This document shows positions 15,070 to 26,200 of a DNA stretch of 64,000 bases, piece after piece. How positions within the stretch are numbered: position 1 is the stretch's first letter; each line of letters begins with the position of its first letter. The position numbers were made by a program, and so were the translations under genes. The stretch covers positions 5,704,001 through 5,768,000 of the forward strand of contig NC_057792.1 in the NCBI RefSeq assembly GCF_014905175.1, read 5' to 3'. This DNA is from Aphidius gifuensis. Its lineage: Eukaryota > Arthropoda > Insecta > Hymenoptera > Braconidae. A model generated the notes under the pieces. The model saw only the letters and a program-made list of their open reading frames with translations, was not told the origin of the DNA and did not search any database.

Positions 15070-16334
15070 ATATTTACATTAAAAAAAAACAATAATTATT
15101 ATTTATAAATAAATAATATTCCAATGTTTAAAAAAATATATTTTGGAATAAAAAAAAAATGATATTTCAACTGAATGATTATAAAAAAATTTTTATAAAT
15201 TATACTTAAAATTGATGATATTGCATATAACAATTTGTCAATTTATATAAATTATATTTTATATGAATATTTGTTGTCTTGTAATTTTAAATAATCATCA
15301 ATTTGTATGACTATTATAAATAACAACCATAATATACATAAAATAAACGGAAGTAATTTTTTCATATAAATATATGAATACACAAACTGGTTAATCAAAG
15401 GGCTAGGGTAAATATTATTATAAAAAAAAAAAAAAATTGAAAAATACGACAGACAGCGGAAATAATATTTAACAAATAATCATTGTTATTATTATTTTTT
15501 TTTTATTATTAATATTATTATTATTATTATTTATTTAATCTCAACGAGTTACCCAGCATCCAAAGAACTGAACGGTTTACTCGTGTCAACGAAACGATTG
15601 CTTATCTTTTTATTAATCTATTATTAAATTTTAATAATAAAAATAATAATGATAATAATATTAATAATATAACATTATGTAATAATTATTAAATTGTATC
15701 AACTTGTGTATTGTCATTATTATATATATTTTTTATTTTTATCATTTTATCAATTTTTAAAATAGAGATTATTGTTATCAAGAGACTCGGTAGAGTCTCG
15801 CCTCAATTTTTAAAAAGCGAGACTCTTTACCGGGTATAAGTATTTTAAGTCATTTTTAAGATTTATTAATATTATAAACTATATTGTTTATATTTTTAAT
15901 AATTTATATTCCATTCAAATGTCCCTTGTGATTTATTTTTATTTTAATATATTCATTAATAATAATTTTAATCGTAAGGGACGAGTGGAAATTGAGTCAC
16001 AAGTCCCAAAGGACCAAAGACTAAGATTTCTTTTTTTTTTTTTTTTAATTTTTTCAAAATTTAATTTTATATAATTAGATCTATTTAATAAATATTTAAT
16101 AATAAAATATATTAATTTTTTTGTATGTATTTTAGGTAATATTTAAAAATATAAAAAATATGAATTATCTTGTTTTAAAATTTGACTAGCAAAAATTTAA
16201 TTAATGTAATTTGGTATAAAATTAGAGTAATTATACTCATGATAAAATTTTTAATAATTAAAAATATGCAATATCACAATAAACGTTCAATTTTTGCCGG
16301 ATAAAATTTGAACGAATACACAGCAGTATTTGAA

Positions 16335-16365
<31 letters not shown>

Positions 16366-16784
16366 TTGGTATCTAAAAAAAAAAACTGAAAAAAAAAAAT
16401 AATAATAATTTCATAAACGTTGAACGTTTTAAAACAGGATGATAAATATAATTCTGTGTATTGTGCCAAACTAAATATTCATTATAAAAAAAAAAGAAAA
16501 ACAGTAATAAATAAAAATGAGGAAAAAAAAAGAAGGATATAATAATAAGTAGACACAAGAAAAATAAGTTAATTTTAAAATTTTAGATTATAAAATTATG
16601 TAACAAGCATTATTACTTATGTATATCGATCAAATAGATCAATCTATATATAAAAAACGTAATCATGTTAGCATTATATACGTAAACTGGCTGAAAATAG
16701 AAAAAAAAAAAACAAACCAAACACGCATTGTGTGTCGATTATTTTTCATTGAATAAAAAAGAGGAAAAAAAAAAAAAAAATGAA
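15070..16784. other. sog 3' UTR and sog-AGXT convergent intergenic region
   Basis: No gene is seen. It contains AATAAA-like signals just after the sog stop (about 15147), (ATT)n-rich tracts, a hairpin at 15784-15835 (separate entry) and long poly-A/T runs. sog (+) and the aminotransferase (-) converge here tail to tail. Confidence 0.6.
15784..15835. repeat. Stable hairpin downstream of sog
   Basis: The arms ACTCGGTAGAGTCTCGC and GCGAGACTCTTTACCGGGT are complementary over a perfect 10 bp inner stem (AGAGTCTCGC) plus an outer CGGT/ACCG block offset by a 2 nt bulge, around a roughly 15 nt AT-rich loop. It is the most GC-rich and most structured patch in this 1.7 kb intergenic stretch. It could be a 3' UTR element, a small-RNA precursor or the core of a small mobile element; nothing decides which. 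Confidence 0.6.
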
Positions 16785-18383
16785 TTACAATTTGCTTTGT
16801 GCATAATCAAGTGCTTCATCAAGAGCATTGAGAACGAGATTAACATGTTTATTTGTTGTATTAATACCCATTACTCCTATCCTCAATATTTTTCCAAATG
16901 TTGGACCAAGTCCACCAGATATTTCTACGTTCCATCTGTAAATATATTTATGATGAAATATAAATCTTATATAAATGTTTAACATTTTTAAATGGTAATT
17001 TAGAATTTTTTTTTAAAAATATTAAAATGCAATTTAACAGTAAAAATTGATTCATCATACCTCTCAAGTGTTCGACGAACAACAATATTACCATCAACAC
17101 CTGGAGGAAGAACAATAGCAGTAACTGTAACCAATCGATGTTCTGGATTTTTAACAAAAAATTTAAAACCCCTTTTTTCAAGTTCTCCATGAAGAATTAT
17201 TGATGCGTTTAAATGTTTTTTCCATGAAGCTTCTAGACCCTCTTCAACAAGCATAGCAAGTGCCTCACGTAAACCATACAACAGTGTTGTACTAACCGTA
17301 TGATTATAATTTCTTTTTGCATCATTAAAACAATTCCAATAATTTCCCAAAAGACACATATCCCAGTAATATACTGGTACTTTAATTTTACGTGAAAATA
17401 ATTTCTTCCTGTATATAAAAAAAGAAAAAAAAAAACAAGATAAAATAAAAATCTTAATAAAGATTTATATATATACAAACTCTGCTCTAGAATTAAATGA
17501 AATTGGGGTGAGTCCAGGCGGTGCGCCAAGTACTTTTTGACTTCCGGTATAAGCAGCATCAATTTTCCACGCATCCATGAAAAAGGGCTCGCCACCAAGT
17601 GAAGCAACCGCATCGACAATCAGTAGTGCACCATATCTTTAAAAAAAAAAAAAAAACAATCAGTTCATCATGACAATTAAAATAAATAAAAAATAAAAAT
17701 TATTTTACTTTTGAACAATATGACCAACACCAGGGAGTGGCTGTTTGAGTCCAGTTGATGATTCAGAATGAACAACAAATACAACATCTGGTTTATATTT
17801 TATCATTGAAGTTTCAAGTTCATCCAGGCTAAAGACACTTCCAAGTTCAGTTGTTAATAATTTGACCTATTAAATAAAATTATTATTTATCATTATTAAT
17901 TAATGTAATTAAAAATATTTATTTACTTACATTAGCACCAATACGTGATGCCATATCAGCTGCACGTTCACCCCATATGCCTGCTTTGATAATTAGAATT
18001 GTTTCACCAGGTTCAAGTAAATTATCAATGCATGCTTCCATTCCAGAATGACCAGATCCACTTATTGCCAGTGTTAATCTATTATCTGTTTGAAATGCGT
18101 ACTTTAAACCCTCTTTAATATCATCCATAATCTAAAAAATAATAATTAATTAATAGTTGAATTTTTCTATTTAAAATACAGTGTATACCTTAAATGTTTC
18201 TAGATGCATATGTCCAATAACTGGATTAGCAAGAGATTCCAATACTCTTGGTGAACAATTACTTGGTCCTGGTCCCATTAAAATTCTTCCATGTGGTACC
18301 ACAAGTGGTTTTGATAATTCCAACAAAGGACCACATTTTAATCCTCCAATATCATTAATTATTGTCTCAATTGAATCACTCAT
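16785..18383 (-). CDS. AGXT: Serine-pyruvate / alanine-glyoxylate aminotransferase, peroxisomal
   Basis: Six coding exons on the minus strand (18383-18189, 18131-17931, 17866-17709, 17636-17481, 17408-17061, 16935-16785) join in frame into 402 residues. This is a class V, PLP-dependent aminotransferase that transfers the amino group of alanine or serine to glyoxylate or pyruvate; insect relatives include the 3-hydroxykynurenine transaminases. Family marks are MGPGPSN near residue 37, SGSGHSG, the Asp of VDAVASLGG (D193), and the Schiff-base lysine K219 in TGSQKVLGAPPG. The protein ends in SKL, a canonical type 1 peroxisomal signal, and shows no mitochondrial leader, so peroxisomal location is likely. 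The donor after 17481 is the less usual GTTTGT. A probable untranslated leader exon spans 18384-18486 with a TTTTAG acceptor. Substrate preference cannot be settled from sequence. Confidence 0.95.
16978..17034 (-). repeat. Repeat family A fragment in AGXT intron 5
   Basis: About 57 bp matching 7072-7125, including the shared terminus; only one end of the element is present. It sits in the intron between the last two aminotransferase exons, so it is a third insertion or a decayed remnant of the family. Confidence 0.65.
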
Positions 18384-18657
18384 TTTTAAAATATTTCAAC
18401 AACTGTCTAGAGTTATTCAAATTGTCTGAAGTAAATACATTTTTTTGTGATAAAAAAAAGTCAACTGATAACCCAAACATGATTACCTAAAAAAAAAAAA
18501 TATTCATCATAATAAGAGATAAAGAAAAAATACAAATTCCAAATGTAAATAAAAATTATAATCATTATATAAAAAAATTTTAAAAATAGAAATGAATGAG
18601 TGTTTTAATTTTTTAAATGGATATAATTAATTATTCTTGGAAAAATTATATATTTAC

Positions 18658-18823
18658 TGTAGCAGGATGCCCCCTGTCGGTATAATATTTTACTCAACTT
18701 CTTGGATTTTTGTGGTGCCCCTACTGGTTGACCACTTACCGAACAAAAAATAATAATAATAATCAAAAGAAGAAGAGCAAGAAGAGAGCAAGATATTTTG
18801 CCTTTATGGGGATTTATCTTCAT
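18658..18823 (-). CDS. Candidate secreted-peptide exon upstream of AGXT (partial)
   Basis: An ATG at 18823 opens a frame with a short basic start (MKINPHKGK), a strong hydrophobic core (LLALLLLIIIIIF) and a likely signal-peptidase site after CSVSG. A mature stretch follows with a basic KSKK motif and a lone cysteine (GASCY). A plausible donor lies at 18657 (ACA|GTAAAT). Splicing to the acceptor before 18486 would add NHVWVIS and then a stop, making a ~63-residue peptide on the leader of the aminotransferase message; without splicing the frame stops at 18605. I do not recognise a known neuropeptide or other family. It could instead be the first exon of a gene whose other exons I did not find, or chance. 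Confidence 0.35.
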
Positions 18824-20207
18824 GGTGTTGTGTATTTAAAATAAACACACACACACATATAAAAATTTATAAGAAAAAATAAATATAAAAAAAAAAAATA
18901 AGACAGAGGCCATCCGCAAGTTGCCCCCGAAACTTAAAAGTCTCAGTTGCTCAGGGCACTCGTGCTGCACACTCCATTAGTTTCTCGGTGTTGTGAACAA
19001 GCTCTTATGGAATTTAACGTTCTTCAATATATATATATACACCATTAAAACTAAAAGAGCATTTTATACATTTTATATATCTCAAATTTGTATGTGTACA
19101 TGTGTCTGAAATACAGCGTCTAAGAAAATTGATAATATTTTTTTTTTTTTACACAAGTGTTAGTGTTGGCTTGTTTTCTAAATTCGTGACTGAAAATTTT
19201 ACACTTAATTTTATAAATTATTAGTTTAATAAATTTTTTTTTTTTATTATTTATCATTTATTTATATTGTTGTTAATAATATTTGTATTATGCAAATTGT
19301 GTTAGTGAATTTTTTTTTACAAAATTTTCAAAAAAATCATCCAACCGGTTTATCATTTTTTTTTTTTTCCTAAATCTTTAATGTGAGTTTAATTATTTAA
19401 ATAAAAATATATCAATTATTTATAAATTATTGATAATATTTTTTTCAATTTAAAGTGAAGTGTTGTGTGTGTTTGTGTGTATGTGTGATTCATAAGCTAA
19501 AGCATTGAATTACAAATAAAAATAAAAAAATATAATTATAATAAATAAAATAAACAAGTGTTATATATTTGATAGTAAAAAAAAAAAAAAAAAATTAATA
19601 TACTGGTGCAAGTGTGGGAAATATGAAATAGCCAGTTGACCGGTCTTATTATTATATTTTTTTATTTTTTCATTATTATTATATTCTTTTTTTTGAGATC
19701 TTTCATAAGGAGCAAGAAGGGGCGTTCGTGCTCGTGCTCGTTTTCTTTCTAACAATGGTCGAGTGCTAAGCTATCAACTCTGACAACAAGCAGTGAATTT
19801 AATAAAAGATCCCCCTTAGCAAATCGTTTTATAAATTATTATTTTAATAACAACAATTTAAATTTAAAAAAAAAGCAACAGATTAAAAATAAACTCAATG
19901 AAATTGAAGATGCAAGTGTCAAAAGGTTTGTTGATATTAATTATTATTTTTTTTTTTTATAAATAAATGAATAAATAACATGAAAATTTAATTAATAATT
20001 TAAACTTCATATGGTTATTTAATAATTAAAAAAAATTGAAAAGAAAAACCTTTTTTTTTTTAAGATAAATAAAAACTGTTAAAATGTTTTTTTTTTAAAT
20101 GAATCATCAATGATAAGTATGATGTTGATAAAATTTAAATTCTTAGAATATAAAGATTATATATTTTTTTTAAATATGAGTATTAATGTTTGTTGATTAT
20201 TTTGCAG
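18824..20207. promoter_or_regulatory. Probable divergent promoter region, AGXT side and ARHGEF10 long form
   Basis: A relatively GC-rich island at about 18900-19015 stands out and holds arthropod initiator-like TCAGTT motifs. It lies between minus-strand leaders on the left and the plus-strand ARHGEF10 leader on the right. A probable non-coding ARHGEF10 exon ends near 19924 (AAAAG|GTTTGT). Start sites were not resolved. Confidence 0.4.
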
Positions 20208-20244
20208 GATTATTAAATTAATGAATTTAATACAACAATGAAAA

Positions 20245-23200
20245 ATGGCTTCAGGAAATTCTGGTTGTTCTGGTACATGTTTATCAGTACCATCAGTATC
20301 ATCAACACGTTGTGTTAATCTTGAATTTCCACCACCACCACCATATCCACCACCTAAAAATGAACAATTACATAATCAACATAATGGTGGTATTGTTGGA
20401 GCTGGTGGTGGTATTAAAAATTATCAAAATTTAAAAAATACACAAAAATTAATTCAAGATTATTCATATGCATGTTATGAGGGTCCTGGACCAAGTAGAC
20501 CATACTCAAGTAATGGAACAATATTTTATCCAAATTATATTATGGATAATCCTGGATCAAGACAACATTGGGCTGCTGCATATCACCTGCATCGTAAACC
20601 ACCTGTTAGGGATCCATCTAAACGACACACATACGTTACTCGATATGGAACTGAAGAAAATATCTACGAGGAGATAACCGAGATCAGGTAGAGCCACTTT
20701 TTTTTTTTATTTTAAAAAACGAACAAGATTGTAAATAAAAAAGATAGAATGATTGAGAGAAGAGACCCCTTGCTGCTGGTTTATTTTTTGGTATTACCTT
20801 TTTTTTTTTTTTTTGCGTCCATTTAGAACCATTTAGTTCAAAAAATAGAAAAAAAAAATAAAAATAAAAAAAAGGACCACCGGAAAATATCTGGTGACAA
20901 TGTGGCCTTGTGTTCATTTTATTTTTACGCTTTTAAATTTTGAAAGACGTTCATTGTCTAGTTTTCCATAGATTTCTTTTTTAAAAGAAATAAAAATAAA
21001 AAAAAAAAAAAAACATCTTTATTGTTTGTTCTAAAATATTCTTTAAAATACTTTTTTAAATTTTTTTATTTTATTTTTTTATTTCTATTATTTATATTTT
21101 TTCTTTTGTCGGTAACTAATTGAGATTTATTATTATTTTTTTTTTTTTATATAATTTAGCAGACAATGCCAAATGGGTATATCATCGTCAAGACGTTCAT
21201 TGGTTGCTGAAGAAGTTAGAAGAGTACAATTTGGCCATAGACGTATACTTGGTGAATTAAATTTGAGTGTTGAAGCAATGCTTATGCCAAGTATGAATGA
21301 AGATAATGAAGAGCATTGTCAATTATCTGATAATCATCAAATAAATGATAGAAAAAAAAATTCTAGTGCATTATTTTTATGTAATGATGATTCTATGGCA
21401 CCAGTTGGTTGTGATTTAGATAGTGGTTTTAGTGGTAGCTCCAGTGCCAGTTATAGGTATTTATAATAAAACAAAAATTAAATAGTTTATAAATTTTTGT
21501 TATATGTACTGGTTGTAACTACTGATAATTTATGCACGACCGCACATATACCTTACTTTCACTGTCATTCGATTCCCATCATCATCATCATCATCATTCA
21601 CTTTGTCGGCAATATATTGAATGCAACGCTTCAAATAACAAAACTTTCATCCATATTAAATAATAATAAAAATATAATAATAATTTTCTCCTTTTAATAA
21701 TAAATAATAATAATATAAATTGTGAAATTTAATGTTTTATTATTCATGTTAAGATCGGGACTTGGTTCACTCAGACGAGACCTTGGTAAAAGTTCATTGA
21801 CCTCATCATCGTGTACAAAATTAATTGGCAGTACACATCGTAAAAATAAAGCATCAATGATATGGAAAAAAGGATGGAAAGGATGGAAAAAGCTAGGTGC
21901 ATTTAGTAGTCCATCAAAAATTGGTGGTAAGTTGTTTATGATTATTTTTTTTGTTATATTGTCAGTGGGCCAATTGAGATAAATGATAATTAATAAAAAT
22001 AACAATTTCTAATCCAGTCAACTGGATGATTAAAGTCCAATTTACGTACAGCCTTGAAACATGAATATTTAAAGTTGTTTAAATCCTTGAAATTGACAAA
22101 AATATTTAACTTTCAACTGCTATATTTTTTAAACAAAACAGTAAAGTCCATTTGTTTGTTTTTTTTTAATTTTTTTTTTTTTTTCTTACGTCAATTATCA
22201 TTGTTGTATATAAAATTTTGACTAGTTAATTTTTTAATAAAACGTTAACATCAAAATTTTTTAAAAACAAAAATATAAAATTTGCAAATTCATTTGTTAT
22301 TAAATAAGTCCAAAAAAAATTACCAATTTTAAAAATAATTATTTCAAAAACTAAACGGTCAATCATTCCCAAAGTAAAAATAACAGATAAATAATAATTT
22401 AAATAAATTACATGATGAAATTTTAAATAAATTGTTACTTACATTAAACTAAAATAATAACTAAAATAAAGACAAAAAAAAATTGTAAAAGTTTAACCTT
22501 TAGATGTCACAGATTGCTATGAATTATTAATTCAGCATCGTTTGATATAAATCATGAGACAGTGTACACAACATGTGACGCAATAATATTATCATTTCTT
22601 AGCAACTTGAAAAATATTTAATAACATTACTATGTTTCTCGAAATTATATTGCACGATATTCATGCGTGTATAAATTTTTTTATTTTCTTCTTTCTTTCT
22701 TACACAAAAAGAAGAAGAGACAGTTAATTATTGGTGATGGTCAGCAGGAGGTCAGTCAATGAATAACCTGGCCACATCTGAATATATTATTTCTTTGTTA
22801 ATATATCCAAAAAAAAAAAATAACAAAAATATTTTTATAAAATTTATTAAATTACATATTACAAATTAATTTAATTTTTCACTAATTTTTTCAACAGCTG
22901 ATAAAATTTTAAGCATTATTAATTTATTTTCTTCATCACGTTTTTTAGTATAATCTAAAAATTCATTAATTTTATTAATAATTATTGAATCATTATTATC
23001 ATCTTGATTTTTTTTCATTTTTTTAAAATGATTTATATCAAGTGGTGGTTCTCTTGTACGCTTTGCGTGATTAACAGTAGTTTGAATAATTTGCAGCTGT
23101 TTTTGATGGATCATTCGTGATTCATTTATCGTATTTTTACGTGTATTTGTTAATTTACAAACACTTATAGTGGGCGTTGATTCAAATTTTTCATTTATCC

Positions 23201-26200
23201 TAAAATTAAATATACAAAATAATTATTTTAAAAAAAAAACAAAAAAATAAATATATATTTTACCTTGATCTTGTTAATTCTTCTTGAGCTTGTATTGGTG
23301 TATCTTCATCATAATATTTTTGATCATGATTTTGTAAAAAAAATTTTGTCTCAATGGGTGAGCATGAAGGGGAAATTTGCTCATCGGGTGGTGTGACTGA
23401 CACACAAAGAAATTCGTGGGGGTCTACCTCCTCTTCTTCTTCTTCTATATTACCAATTGGTTGCTCAATATTTTCTCTTTTCATTGATTTGTGATGGTCT
23501 TGACCAAGGACAATCTCATCAATTGCACTGTAAAATGGCCAGGATACATCATCTGCCTTATTTTTATCACCAATAACTGGATTTTTTAATTCCTTTAAAT
23601 TATAAATTAATATATTAATAAATAGTTTATTTATAATTTACATTTAATATATATAATCATGTGTATAATTATAAAAAATTTATATAAGATAATTTATTGA
23701 CAGACGGGGTCAAAAGAAACAGCTTACTTTGTACTGTTGAAGTAGATTTGACCACTTTTTTTTTAATACTCGAAAAGGAACGTCAGCCATTATCGTTGGA
23801 AATTCTTGTTTCATCTGTCGTAAAATAAATCTATGCAATAAAAAAATCATATTAATATTTTAAAAAATATAATAGTTAAATAGAAAAAAAAAAAAAAAAA
23901 ACATTTAAAATTACTTACTCCCATCCAGCTTGAGCAGAATATTTACGTCCAGTAAATAATTTATCATTTTCTTTTCTCAAACAGATAAATCTTGATGTTA
24001 AATTTTCTGTCCCTATAAATAATAAATAAACATAAACAATTGAATAATAATTTTAAAAATGAAATAATACTTACATCTAAATTTTACGTGTTGATAAATT
24101 TGCGTCATTTTATAATCTTGATAATCATTTTGAACTCTTCATAGTAACAGATTTAAATGCGTACTGAAATGTAGACCTTGTTTGAGTCCATAGCTGATGA
24201 CGATGATGTTGATGATGATGATGATGATGATGATGTTGATGGGTCATGGGGGATAAGAGTGGGCGGTTTTAAAAGAAATATAAGAAGGAGGCTGTAAGAC
24301 GTATCTGTCATACAACAAGTACACTTTATACTTGTACAATTTTAATGTCGATTAAGAGAGGGAATATATACATATATCTGTATAAAATAATACTACGCAA
24401 ACTCATTGCTTCATGTTGACTATGAATTACGAAATAATAATGTTGATTTTTTATTATTATTCCTATAACTATAAAGTACTTTTAATATAAAATTTTAAGT
24501 AAATAAACTGCATCGCCATCTCGCTAAACAACTAGTCAACTTGATTTTATTTTTCCCAATGCCGTTATCGACCCAAAGACCTTATTATTTATTTATTAAC
24601 TCTTTCTTTATTCATTTATTCAATCCATTAATTTTTCATCTTGTCATTCAAGTTTCATTTTCAATGTTTTTTTTTTTTTTTTAATTTATAAATTTTTATT
24701 TCTATTAAATTAAATGATTTACATATCGCAACACATTGGAAGTGAAGATAAACCAGACATATATCAGCTCAAAAAAAAAAAACAATTACATTTTTCGAAA
24801 TAAATCATTTCGAAATATTTTTTTTTCGAATTTCGATTTTTTTTTTCTTTTTGGTCCATCATAAACTGGCGCCATCTCTAAAAGTTTTAAACAATTCTCA
24901 TATTCTTGTCTCTTTAATATATATATATAATATTATTTTTATATAATATTATCCTCTTTACTCTTGGAGAGTCTGGCTCCATTCCATTGCAATATTTCCC
25001 CTCTTTTCTTCATTCAACATATCTCTCAAATACACTCAAACAATCATTGTTATATGTATAGTTTTACAAACACAAATACATAAAATACAATATATATATA
25101 TTTATATAAAAAATACTCTTTAAAATTCCCCTCCCCCCACTACTATTTCCGTTCGGCTATTCAACCTCCCTCAGTGCGCGAACCGCGAAGCCCGTAGAAC
25201 GAACAACCGCCATCATGCAATATATTTTTTACTCATAAATAAATATACAATATATTAAAAATTTTTTTTTTTTTTTTAATTAAAGCTTTAATTATAAATT
25301 TTATAAACACGTGTATTTAATTATTTATTAATTTTATATATTTTATTTTTAAAAATTGTTGTAGATTTTTTTTTTTCATTTAAATAATAAATTTTAACCG
25401 GCCTTGAATTTACAAAGGAATTAAAAATAAATATAAAAGAATTTTTTTATTTTTCATATTATATTGTGTTTTATTTATTTAAAAAAAAAAAATTATTATA
25501 TTAATATAAAATTGCCAAGTTTAGTGTGAGTGATTAGAGACATAGAAATTTTTTTTTTTTAAATAATAATCACAGTGAATCCTCAGGGCAGCCTCCTCCA
25601 GGGATTTACATAACGGAGGAGGCTGATAATATTTATTTAAAAACAATTAATAAATTAAATAATAATAATGGAAGAAATGCAAAATGGAGTAGTTCTTATT
25701 AAATGTGAGTTAAATTAATTTAATTAAATTATTTTTTCATGTATTTTTTTTGGTGCATTGAGCTTTGATCTAATTCTAGTCTTGTTGAAATTTATGCATG
25801 TTTGAATATAAAGCTACTCATACAAGAATAGAAGCTGTATATAAATATATGTAAAAAAAAAAAAATTCGAAAAGCATTCGAAATCGAAATGAAACAAAAT
25901 CGAAATTATAAATGAAACGAAATATCAAATTATGATAGAAAAAAATTGTATCAAAAAAAAATGATATCCTGATGATAGTGGTGGTGGTGTTGTTGGTGGC
26001 AAATGCCCGAAGAAGGGAAGATGTTAAAATGAGGAAAGGGAATGACACCCATGGTGATTTTTAAACTAGACAGTCGCAACGTTGCCAGACCTTGGTTGAG
26101 GGAATACTAAATAAATCCCAAGTTCACCATGAGTTTCTCTCTCAGAGGACTTACAACTTTGAGCATTTTTTAAAACTCATTTTATTTTTTTATCCTCTGA

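Noticed and set aside
21722..22005. Separate small genes around the third ARHGEF10 exon
   Set aside because: The plus-strand frame is the ARHGEF10 exon extended into introns; the minus-strand frame is its shadow.
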